This document shows, in pieces, positions 30,621-36,559 of a DNA stretch of 36,559 bases (positions are counted from its first letter, which is position 1; every line of letters starts with the position of its first letter). The DNA is taken from contig CAIZZE010000082.1 of NCBI GenBank assembly GCA_903937405.1, positions 1-36,559 of the forward strand, in the 5' to 3' direction. A program made the position numbers and the translations under genes. Origin of the DNA: an uncultured Alphaproteobacteria bacterium. Lineage in GTDB: Bacteria > Pseudomonadota > Alphaproteobacteria > Rickettsiales > UBA1997. The notes beneath the pieces are model-generated. The model saw nothing but the letters and a program-made list of their open reading frames with translations, was not told the origin of the DNA and made no database searches.

Positions 30621-31523
30621 ATGGAAAATCAATCAAATAAAACTCCAGAATCGCCATTATTGGTTCTACGCGAAGAAATCGACCAAATTGATAATCAGAT
30701 AATTTCTCTTTTGATGCAGAGAATGAATGTAATTACGCGCGTTGGCGAGTTGAAAAAAAATAATCAGGAAAAATTTTTCATCCGCTCCAATCGTGAAGCG
30801 GACATGATTAAAGATCTGGTGAAAAAGTCAGGTAATATTTTACCAAAAACAACAATTATCAGCATTTGGCGAAAAATTATAACCACCGCCAACATCCATG
30901 AACAGCCGCTTACAATTGCAATTCACAATCCAAAAAATATTCCAGATTATAATTATTTGGTAAGAGAATATTATAATGAATTAGTGCCGTTACATAATTT
31001 TGATAGTGCGACAAATGTGGTTGCAGAAATTGAAAAAGGTGAGGCGCAGATTGGAATTTTTGCTTTACCTCATGAAAGCGGTGAAGAAAAGAAAGAAGAT
31101 GCCAAAGAAAATTGGTGGATTTCTTTAGCCAATAACCGCTTGGGTTTAAAGGTTTTTGCTAAAATTCCTTTTTATGAAATTGCAGAGCAGAAAAAAGATT
31201 TAGACAAAATTGAATTAGTTGCAGTTGCAGTAAAAGAGCCTGAAAAATCGAGCGATGATCGCAGTTTGGTTTATTTGGAAGTGGCAAAAGAAATTTCTAA
31301 AACGCAGATTTTATCGGTGTTAAAAGAGTTGAGTTTGGTTGGCAGAATTTTGAAATCAGTAAAACTGGCGCAAGTTGAAGGAATTATGTTTCACTTAATT
31401 GAGCTTGATGGATTTTATTTGGAAAGTGATGTTGTGATGAAGAATTTTGCGAAATCGAAAGCTAAACCTTACATAAAAATTTTAGGGCATTATGCGGTGC
31501 CGATAAATATCATAAATTCCTAA
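30621..31523 (+). CDS. AroQ-type chorismate mutase with uncharacterised C-terminal domain
   Basis: The first 85 residues or so form an AroQ chorismate mutase domain: VLREEIDQIDNQIISLLMQR, VITRVGELKKN, then the basic FIRSNREADMIKDLVKK and IISIWRKIITTANIHE. It would convert chorismate to prephenate for Phe/Tyr synthesis. The remaining 210 residues lack the prephenate-dehydratase signature and have no clear family; similar two-part proteins occur in alphaproteobacteria near hisC, tyrA/tyrC and metX, here reduced to the metX neighbour. I start at ATG 30621 (MENQSNKTPE, 300 residues); a frame from 30480 adds 47 unconserved residues inside metX. The closest named family is pheA, but the dehydratase part is not recognisable. 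Confidence 0.82.
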   Translation: MENQSNKTPESPLLVLREEIDQIDNQIISLLMQRMNVITRVGELKKNNQEKFFIRSNREADMIKDLVKKSGNILPKTTIISIWRKIITTANIHEQPLTIAIHNPKNIPDYNYLVREYYNELVPLHNFDSATNVVAEIEKGEAQIGIFALPHESGEEKKEDAKENWWISLANNRLGLKVFAKIPFYEIAEQKKDLDKIELVAVAVKEPEKSSDDRSLVYLEVAKEISKTQILSVLKELSLVGRILKSVKLAQVEGIMFHLIELDGFYLESDVVMKNFAKSKAKPYIKILGHYAVPINIINS

Positions 31524-31551
31524 TTGACAAAAAACTTTTCATCACAACAAT
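31524..31551 (+). promoter_or_regulatory. candidate promoter of rpsD
   Basis: A perfect -35 TTGACA (31524-31529), 16 bases, then AACAAT (31546-31551) as a weak -10. It directly follows the chorismate mutase stop and would leave a leader of about 130 nt before rpsD, long enough for a regulatory structure, though I see no clear S4-binding fold. Confidence 0.45.
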
Positions 31552-31689
31552 GCGCGTCCCTTCACTTTCAAACGTGTAAGTCACCCTTTTTAAAAAAGTT
31601 ATTTTTTTAGAAAATTTTTCAGACGCAAATAGTCGATAAGACCAATCCTGAAAAACCAATGGGAATAGCAATTAAAATCAATCACAGAC

Positions 31690-32307
31690 ATGTCTAAAAG
31701 ACTTAGTGCTAAGAAAAAAATTAGCAGAAAATTAGGCGCGAGCCTTTGGGGTCAAGCAAAAGATCCATATAATAAACGTAATTACAAACCTGGTCAACAC
31801 GGTGCTTCCGCAAGAGGAAGAGTTAGTGACTATGGTACTCAGCTTCGTGCTAAGCAAAGAATGAAATTCTACTACGGCAACATTTCTGAAAGACAATTTT
31901 TCAACAGCTTCACATTAGCTTCTAAATCAAAAGGTGACGTAAGTGAAAACTTCGTAGCCCTTCTTGAAAGCAGATTGGACACTGTGGTTTACCGCGCTAA
32001 CTTCGTTGCAACAGTGTTTGCAGCAAGACAATTCGTGAATCACAAACATGTTACTGTAAACGGAAAAACTGTTAACATTCCTTCATTTAAAGTGAAAGTT
32101 GGTGACGTCGTTCAAGTTCGTGAAAAATCACGCAAACTTACAGTTGTAATGGAAGCGCTTCAAAAAATGGAACGCGATATTCCTTCTTACATGACTTTAG
32201 ATAAAGATAACTTCACAGCTAAATTGACTACTAAACCATCATTTGCAGAAGTTCCTTACGCAGTTGAAATGCAACCGCATTTGATTACGGAGTTTTATTC
32301 TAGATAG
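31690..32307 (+). CDS. rpsD: 30S ribosomal protein S4
   Basis: Primary 16S-binding protein that nucleates 30S assembly. The 205 residues show the N-terminal KRLSAKKKISRKLGASLWG, the GQHGASARGRVSDYGTQLRAK segment, the S4 RNA-binding domain at about 94-155 (LESRLDTVVYRANFV, ARQFVNHKHVTVNGKTVNIP) and the typical C-terminal PYAVEMQPHLITEFYSR. Cysteines are absent, so no zinc-binding N-terminus. Codon choice is less AT-biased than in its neighbours, as expected for a highly expressed gene. It stands alone rather than in the alpha operon, as in many alphaproteobacteria, and faces rsmA across an array of hairpins. Confidence 0.97.
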   Translation: MSKRLSAKKKISRKLGASLWGQAKDPYNKRNYKPGQHGASARGRVSDYGTQLRAKQRMKFYYGNISERQFFNSFTLASKSKGDVSENFVALLESRLDTVVYRANFVATVFAARQFVNHKHVTVNGKTVNIPSFKVKVGDVVQVREKSRKLTVVMEALQKMERDIPSYMTLDKDNFTAKLTTKPSFAEVPYAVEMQPHLITEFYSR

Positions 32308-32371
32308 TAAAAATGCTTTCGCATTTTTAGGGGGAATGGAAATCCGGAATTTAAGAGCGGTCTTAAATTCC
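32308..32371. repeat. two perfect hairpins directly after rpsD
   Basis: Immediately after the rpsD stop, TAAAAATGC and GCATTTTTA (32308-32316, 32321-32329) form a 9-bp stem around TTTC. Then GGAATTTAAGA and TCTTAAATTCC (32346-32356, 32361-32371) form a perfect 11-bp stem around GCGG. The first could terminate weakly, since its right arm includes five T; the second has no T-tract. Confidence 0.7.
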
Positions 32372-32376
32372 TATAA

Positions 32377-32418
32377 TAAAAAACTCCGTCACTTTGTAAA
32401 AAGTGGCGGAGTTTTTTT
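32377..32418. terminator. bidirectional terminator between rpsD and rsmA
   Basis: AAACTCCGTCACTT (32381-32394) pairs with AAGTGGCGGAGTTT (32401-32414), one T-G wobble in 14 pairs. Seven T follow on the plus strand, and an A-run precedes the stem so T-rich sequence follows on the minus strand too. It fits termination of rpsD strongly and of rsmA as well. Confidence 0.88.
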
Positions 32419-32420
32419 AT

Positions 32421-32455
32421 GTTTATAGTTCGAGATGCTAGCTCGAACTATAAAC
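32421..32455. repeat. perfect 14-bp hairpin overlapping the rsmA stop
   Basis: GTTTATAGTTCGAG (32421-32434) and CTCGAACTATAAAC (32442-32455) pair without mismatch around ATGCTAG. The right arm covers the last codons and stop of rsmA, so the protein's C-terminal residues are partly set by the palindrome. In rsmA RNA it is the first of the consecutive stems. Confidence 0.75.
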
Positions 32456-33266
32456 GCGCAGCCAGTTTGCAAAATTCTTCAATTGTTAAATTTTCTGGTC
32501 GCAAATCTGATCTGATTCCAACTTCATTTAAAACCGCTTCCGGATTTTCAAAAACACTTTTTAAACCCGATTTTATCATCTTGCGGCGTTGGTTAAAAGC
32601 AGCAGCGACAACGCGTTCTAGCTTTTTAAAATCTACATCAGCTAAGGGTTTTTCTCTTGGAATAATTTCAACAATTGCCGATGTAACTTTTGGTGGCGGC
32701 GTAAAAACAGTACGACTTACGGTGAAAACTAATTTGGTGTGACATAAAAAATTCACCATTACAGCGAGACGGCCGTAGTGATTGTCATTTGGTTTGGCGG
32801 TTATTCTTTCAACTACTTCTTTTTGTAACATCAAATGCATTGAAGCAATTTTGGGGGCGATTTTGAGCCATTTAAAAATCAAAACTGTGCCGATGTTATA
32901 TGGCAGGTTGGCGATGATTTTGAATTTTTTTTCGCTATTTAGAATTTTAGTTTCATCAATTTCTAAAGCGTCGCCTTCGATAATTTGAAAATGTTCGCCG
33001 TAAAAATTTTTTAATTCATTTAGAGCTTCCAAACATCTTTGATCTTTTTCAACGGCGACTAGTTTTTTTGCGCCGGCATCTAAAATTGAACGACTTAAAC
33101 TTCCGGGTCCTGGGCCAACTTCCAGCACTTCAAAATCAGTTAAATCTCCTGCGACACGAACGATTTTATCGGTGACGTTTTTATCTAAAATGAAATTTTG
33201 GCCTAAAGATTTTTTGGCGTCTAAACCGTATTTTTTAATAAGATCAGAAGTGGAAAGAAGGGACAT
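32448..33266 (-). CDS. rsmA: 16S rRNA adenine dimethyltransferase RsmA (KsgA)
   Basis: Dimethylates A1518 and A1519 of 16S rRNA late in 30S assembly. The 272 residues contain KKSLGQNFILDKNVTDKIV near the start, the SAM motif VLEVGPGPGSLSRSIL at about 49-64, VAVEKDQRCLEAL, EGDALEID, the catalytic IANLPYNIGT near 118 and a C-terminal helical domain with FNQRRKMIKSGLKS. It is the last gene of rsmG-ald-rsmA, though 108 bp containing a GC-rich hairpin separate it from ald, so it may have its own promoter. A perfect hairpin spans its stop. Confidence 0.96.
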   Translation of the reverse strand: MSLLSTSDLIKKYGLDAKKSLGQNFILDKNVTDKIVRVAGDLTDFEVLEVGPGPGSLSRSILDAGAKKLVAVEKDQRCLEALNELKNFYGEHFQIIEGDALEIDETKILNSEKKFKIIANLPYNIGTVLIFKWLKIAPKIASMHLMLQKEVVERITAKPNDNHYGRLAVMVNFLCHTKLVFTVSRTVFTPPPKVTSAIVEIIPREKPLADVDFKKLERVVAAAFNQRRKMIKSGLKSVFENPEAVLNEVGIRSDLRPENLTIEEFCKLAARL

Positions 33267-33323
33267 CGGATTGTGCGTTATGGCTGGATTATGAAATCCA
33301 AAATTTCAGTTCAGATATAAACG

Positions 33324-33375
33324 TGTGGACGGGGCTACAAACCCCGTCCAGCTGTAAGAGTCGAATTTGATTTAT
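33324..33375. repeat. possible degenerate family 2 repeat, copy 3
   Basis: TGGACGGGG and CCCCGTCCA (33326-33334, 33342-33350) form a perfect GC-rich 9-bp stem around CTACAAA, preceded by GTGTGGA as in copy 1 (TTGTGGA). It is followed by GTCGAATTTGATTTA, 15 bases identical to the right arm and flank of copy 1's second hairpin, whose left arm is missing here. It lies between ald and rsmA, ending at the ald stop. Assignment to the family is tentative. Confidence 0.55.
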
Positions 33376-34487
33376 TATAGAGCAGATTCAGCTTCAACAA
33401 ATTTATGGCCCAAAGCTTCAGCAACGGCTTTATAAGTAACTTTGCCGTCAATTACGTTTAAACCATTTCTTAAATGAACATCGTCAGCTAAAGCTTTTTT
33501 ATAGCCTTTGCTCGCGATTGCCAAAGAGAAAGGCAAGGTAGAATTTTCCAAAGCTTGAGTTGAAGTTCTGGCAACAGCACCTGGCATGTTGGTCACGCAA
33601 TAGTGAACTACACCGTCAACTACATAAGTTGGGTTAGAATGAGAAGTTGGTTTGCTGGTTTCAAAACAGCCGCCTTGATCGATTGAAATGTCAACCATAA
33701 CTGCACCTTTTTTCATTTTTTTCACCGTAGCTGCAGAAATTAATTTTGGAGCAGCAGCACCGGGAATTAGAACCGCGCCAACTACAACATCAGAATCAAC
33801 GGTATTTTTTTCGATATTTTCAAGTGAAGCATAAAGAACTTCGGCAGAATTTCCAAAAATATCGCACAAATAACGAATGCGCGCTAATGATTTATCAAGA
33901 ATTACAACTTCAGCGCCCATACCGATTGCAACTTTTGCTGCATTGGTTCCAGAAACGCCGCCACCAAGAATTGTAACTTTACCGCGAGCAACTCCCGGAA
34001 CGCCGCCCAGCAAAACTCCGCGTCCACCTTGAGCTTTTTCCAAAGCGCGGGCACCTGCTTGAATTGAAAGTTTCCCCGCAACTTCTGACATTGGAGCAAG
34101 AAGTGGAAGTGAGCGATCGGCCGCACTTACAGTTTCAAAGGCAATTGCCACGCAGCCAGATTTAATCAGCATTTCAGTTAAATGCGGTTCAGCTGCTAAA
34201 TGCAAATAAGAGAAAATAATTTGACCCGAGCGGATCATTTTGCATTCGGATTCTTGTGGTTCTTTAACCTTCAAAATCATTTCCGCTTTTTCGTAAACTT
34301 CAGCTGCATTGGCGGCAATTTTGGCGCCGGCTTGAATATATTGTTCGTCAGAAAAATCGATTGCAGTTCCGACATCTTTTTGTACCAAAACTTGATGACC
34401 TGCATTTACTAATTCGCGAACTCCCGATGGAGTTGCGCCAACGCGATATTCGTGATCTTTAATTTCTTTTGGAATGCCGATTAACAT
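33375..34487 (-). CDS. ald: alanine dehydrogenase
   Basis: NAD-dependent interconversion of L-alanine with pyruvate and ammonia. The 370 residues have the pyruvate-site residues at canonical positions: Arg15 in HEYRVGATP, Lys75 in LKVKEPQ and His96 in SYLHLA. The Rossmann motif is [22 protein letters not shown] near residue 170, and [24 protein letters not shown] near 265 completes the site. It starts 15 bp after rsmG. It is the one gene here with a clear Shine-Dalgarno (GGAG, eight bases before ATG), suggesting strong or differently controlled translation. Confidence 0.97.
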   Translation of the reverse strand: MLIGIPKEIKDHEYRVGATPSGVRELVNAGHQVLVQKDVGTAIDFSDEQYIQAGAKIAANAAEVYEKAEMILKVKEPQESECKMIRSGQIIFSYLHLAAEPHLTEMLIKSGCVAIAFETVSAADRSLPLLAPMSEVAGKLSIQAGARALEKAQGGRGVLLGGVPGVARGKVTILGGGVSGTNAAKVAIGMGAEVVILDKSLARIRYLCDIFGNSAEVLYASLENIEKNTVDSDVVVGAVLIPGAAAPKLISAATVKKMKKGAVMVDISIDQGGCFETSKPTSHSNPTYVVDGVVHYCVTNMPGAVARTSTQALENSTLPFSLAIASKGYKKALADDVHLRNGLNVIDGKVTYKAVAEALGHKFVEAESAL

Positions 34488-34502
34488 GAGTTTTTCTCCG
34501 TT

Positions 34503-35135
34503 TTAATTTGAGTTAGAAATGTTAGAAATTTTAATGATGTTGCTTTCTTGTGATGTCAAACTTGGGTGTAAATCATAATCAAATTGAAAAGATTTTTTCG
34601 CAAGTTCAATTTCTGATTTTAGATTTTTGCCTTTTAAAAATAGACAAAAACCATCTTTTTTTAAGAATTTTTTACTGTGAATTAAAAGTTGATCAAGCGG
34701 CGCTAAAGCTCGCGAAGTTATGCAGTCAAATTCTTGAGCTGCTAATTCTTCAAGCTTGGATTGATGAACAAAAACGCGGTTTTGTGAAAGTAATTTAGCG
34801 CGACGTAAAAAATCGGATTTTCTAAAAGATTTTTCCACCAAATGCATTTCGCGAAGTCCTAAAATTGAAAGCACCAAACCCGGAAAACCAGCGCCGGTGC
34901 CGAAGTCGGCGAATTTCAGGTTTTTATTCTCAATGAAACGTAAAAGCTGAGCGCTGTCTAAAATATGGCGTTCCCAAAGATTTTCGATAGTTGATTTGCC
35001 GATGAAATTGAAATTATCATTTTCTTGTAGAAGCAATACTACGTAATCTTCGAGACCTTTAATTTGGCTTTCGGTTAATGTTGTGAATTTTTTAATTTCG
35101 TCAAAAGCGGCGAGTTTTTTTTGTTCAAGTTGCAT
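34503..35135 (-). CDS. rsmG: 16S rRNA m7G527 methyltransferase RsmG (GidB)
   Basis: Makes m7G527 in 16S rRNA. The 210 residues show the RsmG pattern: NLWERHILDSAQLLRFIENK near residue 48, the SAM-binding FADFGTGAGFPGLVLSILG at about 71-89, VEKSFRKSDFLRRA, and ITSRALAPLDQLL near 135. The gene usually follows mnmG and precedes parA, but here it heads a run with ald and rsmA. A family 1 repeat lies 30 bp upstream of its start. Confidence 0.95.
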   Translation of the reverse strand: MQLEQKKLAAFDEIKKFTTLTESQIKGLEDYVVLLLQENDNFNFIGKSTIENLWERHILDSAQLLRFIENKNLKFADFGTGAGFPGLVLSILGLREMHLVEKSFRKSDFLRRAKLLSQNRVFVHQSKLEELAAQEFDCITSRALAPLDQLLIHSKKFLKKDGFCLFLKGKNLKSEIELAKKSFQFDYDLHPSLTSQESNIIKISNISNSN

Positions 35136-35165
35136 GGAAAGTTTAGAGGTTTTTATATTTTAGAT

Positions 35166-35247
35166 AGATCCTGAAACAAGTTCAGGATGACAGGATATAT
35201 TTGGCAGATGTTCCCTGTATCGTCATCCTGAACTTGTTTCAGGATCT
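35166..35247. repeat. palindromic repeat family 1, copy C
   Basis: Two perfect 26-bp inverted arms (35166-35191 and 35222-35247), identical to copy B, flank a 30-bp centre; the centre differs from copies A and B, although its edges (ACAGG, CCTGT) can extend the stem. It lies in the divergent gap between rsmG and the aldolase gene, where it could affect either promoter. Confidence 0.9.
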
Positions 35248-35315
35248 AATTGGTTAATATAGATTTAAACAGTTTTAAAAAATCCCCAAAAACTTAGCAA
35301 TTAAAAACTAAAAAC

Positions 35316-35344
35316 TTGACGCTTGTGACTCGTAATATAAAAAT
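35316..35344 (+). promoter_or_regulatory. candidate promoter of the class I aldolase gene
   Basis: TTGACG (35316-35321), 17 bases, then AAAAAT (35339-35344); TATAAA overlaps the second box at 35336. It lies 45 bp upstream of the aldolase ATG and downstream of repeat copy C. The -10 is weak, so this is tentative. Confidence 0.4.
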
Positions 35345-35388
35345 TTTCTCACACAAAATTCCTTTCTCGAAAAAACTTTCCAAAAAAT

Positions 35389-36318
35389 ATGAAAATCTCT
35401 ACTAAAGTTAAAAAAATTCTATCTTGCTACGAAAGCGACAATGCAGGAACCAAAACTAATTTAGCCCGTATTTTGATGCATGGTAAATTAGGCGGCACTG
35501 GCAAAATGGTAATCTTGCCAGTTGATCAAGGTTTTGAACATGGACCAGACAGAAGTTTTGCGGTAAATCCAGATGCTTACGATCCACATTATCATTTCCA
35601 ACTTGCAATTGATGCCGGTTTAAACGCTTACGCCGCGCCTTTAGGAATGATTGAAGCTGGTGCTGACACATTTGCTGGTGCAATTCCAACTATTCTAAAA
35701 GTTAATTCTTCAAATTCTCTTCACAATGGCGGAACCGCTCCACATCAAGCTACAACAGCTTCTGTAAAAGATGCTTTACGTTTAGGATGTTCGGCAATTG
35801 GTTTTACAATTTATCCGGGATCTGATGCAGCTTTTGATATGTTTGAAGAAATTCGTGAAATGTCGGAAGAAGCTAAATCTTATGGTTTGGCAACGGTAAT
35901 TTGGTCTTATCCACGTGGCGGCGATCTTTCAAAAATCGGCGAAACTGCGATGGATATTTGTGCCTATGCGGCCCATATCGCAGCTTTACTAGGTGCACAC
36001 ATCATAAAAGTTAAACCTCCAACCCAAGCTTTGGAAAATCTTGAAGCAATCAAGGTTTACGAAAAAGTAAAAATTCCTGTTACAACAATGGAAGAGCGCA
36101 TTCGTCACATAATGAAAACTACCTTCAACAATAGAAGAATCGTTGTGTTTTCTGGTGGAAATGCCAAAGGTGAAAATGAAATTTACAATGAAATCCGCGA
36201 AATCTACAAAGGTGGCGCGAATGGCTCAATCATTGGTCGCAACACTTTCCAGCGTCCAAGAGCAGAAGCGCTTAAAATGCTTGAAAATATTATTCAGATT
36301 TACCAAGGAAAATTCTAA
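35389..36318 (+). CDS. fbaB: class I fructose-bisphosphate aldolase, DhnA/FbaB type
   Basis: Splits or forms fructose 1,6-bisphosphate from the two triose phosphates by a Schiff base. The 309 residues match the DhnA-type aldolases of archaea and many bacteria: VILPVDQGFEHGPDRSF at about 41-57, GGTAPHQATTASVKDALRLG near 114, FTIYPGSDA, VIWSYPRGG, and the likely Schiff-base lysine in HIIKVKPP (Lys207 or Lys209), then VVFSGGNAKGE and GGANGSIIGRNTFQR for phosphate binding. It stands alone between a family 1 repeat and the transposase region. Its product step feeds GlpX at the left end of the window. Confidence 0.95.
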   Translation: MKISTKVKKILSCYESDNAGTKTNLARILMHGKLGGTGKMVILPVDQGFEHGPDRSFAVNPDAYDPHYHFQLAIDAGLNAYAAPLGMIEAGADTFAGAIPTILKVNSSNSLHNGGTAPHQATTASVKDALRLGCSAIGFTIYPGSDAAFDMFEEIREMSEEAKSYGLATVIWSYPRGGDLSKIGETAMDICAYAAHIAALLGAHIIKVKPPTQALENLEAIKVYEKVKIPVTTMEERIRHIMKTTFNNRRIVVFSGGNAKGENEIYNEIREIYKGGANGSIIGRNTFQRPRAEALKMLENIIQIYQGKF

Positions 36319-36338
36319 TTTTTTGAGAAAAAATTCAG

Positions 36339-36405
36339 ATAACAAATATGGAGTAATGAAAATAAATTCGTAAGAATAAGAGTTTTCTTCTACCATATTT
36401 GTTAT
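36339..36405. repeat. 13-bp inverted repeat before the transposase frame
   Basis: ATAACAAATATGG (36339-36351) and CCATATTTGTTAT (36393-36405) are perfect inverses, 41 bases apart, followed by TGTTTTTTA. It could terminate the aldolase transcript or shield the transposase from read-through. A smaller AATTTTTT/AAAAAATT hairpin (36317-36335) precedes it. Confidence 0.55.
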
Positions 36406-36413
36406 TGTTTTTT

Positions 36414-36559
36414 ATGCGCTTTGGCAGAGCAAGAAGCAGAATCGGCACCAACAAACTTTCCAAAATATTTTCTCTGCTGCGTGATCAACTAAAGTCTCAA
36501 GGCTACATGAGTGAGGTATTCACCTTCGTTGACGCCACTCATCTCATTTCAAAAGTTGG
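36414..36559 (+). CDS. DDE transposase (IS5/IS4-like), cut by the window edge
   Basis: An ATG at 36414 opens a frame still open at the right edge (48 codons seen). The product, MRFGRARSRIGTNKLSKIFS onward with LLRDQLKSQGY, EVFTFVDATHLISK, resembles the segment around the first catalytic Asp of IS5/IS4-like transposases (VDATHLIS). Codons are more GC-rich than in neighbouring genes, which fits a mobile origin. The usual N-terminal domain before this segment is not in frame upstream (a stop lies about 50 bp before the ATG), so it is either a separate first ORF, a frameshifted copy or a 5'-truncated remnant. Confidence 0.7.
   Translation, partial: MRFGRARSRIGTNKLSKIFSLLRDQLKSQGYMSEVFTFVDATHLISKV

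Noticed and set aside
31550-31579. Nine-codon ORF resembling a leader peptide upstream of rpsD
   Set aside because: It would begin at or before the expected transcription start and lacks regulatory codons or an attenuator hairpin.
36143-36373. 76-codon plus-strand frame overlapping the aldolase end and IS boundary
   Set aside because: Mostly an alternative frame of the aldolase gene; it ends in non-coding sequence before the transposase frame and does not join it.
1-36559. CRISPR array, toxin-antitoxin pair or phage defence cluster
   Set aside because: No regularly spaced direct repeats, cas genes, or defence-type nuclease/ATPase genes are visible; repeats here are inverted and dispersed.

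Overview
The window reads as chromosomal sequence from an AT-rich alphaproteobacterium, probably a deep-branching, Rickettsiales/Holosporales-like lineage that still makes some amino acids and cofactors. This placement is inferred from gene content: a short class I NrdA without an ATP-cone, a cysteine-less L33, a MetX-MetW-MetZ methionine route, a stand-alone chorismate mutase of about 300 residues, and inverted repeats lying between and inside genes, as in Rickettsia and Wolbachia. No marker here fixes the genus. Shine-Dalgarno sequences are nearly absent (ald is the clear exception). Many genes are joined by 1-26 bp overlaps.

Layout. 1-4.7 kb, minus strand: an unrecognised helical protein, glpX, rpmG and ilvB-ilvN. 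4.8-9.4 kb, plus strand: fabZ-lpxA-dnaQ and a comEC gene with a Lys-rich insertion and an in-frame palindromic repeat. 9.4-14.4 kb, mostly minus: a GtrA-like protein, tRNA-Glu(TTC), a 146-bp near-palindrome, nrdA with a pair of NrdR boxes, and pabC-pabB. 14.6-16.3 kb, plus: a bifunctional penicillin-binding protein. 16.3-25.4 kb, minus: tRNA-Ile(GAT); HAD phosphatase-parvulin-rlmB-nadK; a four-gene lipoprotein operon (LPP20-like, a 54-aa lipoprotein, a second LPP20-like, a CsgG/FlgT-like); and lptF-lptG. 25.4-31.5 kb: an isolated thiS, the minus-strand run metX-metW-rlpA-metZ-yajQ-unknown, and a divergent chorismate mutase. 31.7-36.3 kb: rpsD (plus) facing rsmA across four tandem hairpins, then rsmG-ald-rsmA (minus) and a class I aldolase (plus). 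The right edge cuts into a transposase.

Functionally this is core metabolism (gluconeogenesis by GlpX and aldolase, branched-chain and methionine synthesis, folate precursor, NADP, deoxynucleotides), envelope building (FabZ/LpxA/LptFG for LPS, PBP, RlpA, lipoproteins) and translation (S4, L33, RsmA, RsmG, RlmB, two tRNAs). No plasmid, phage, CRISPR or classical defence locus is visible.

The least explained parts are the lipoprotein operon, two families of structured repeats whose stems vary in a compensated way between copies (one copy is translated inside comEC), the 146-bp near-palindrome beside tRNA-Glu, and two unrecognised proteins.
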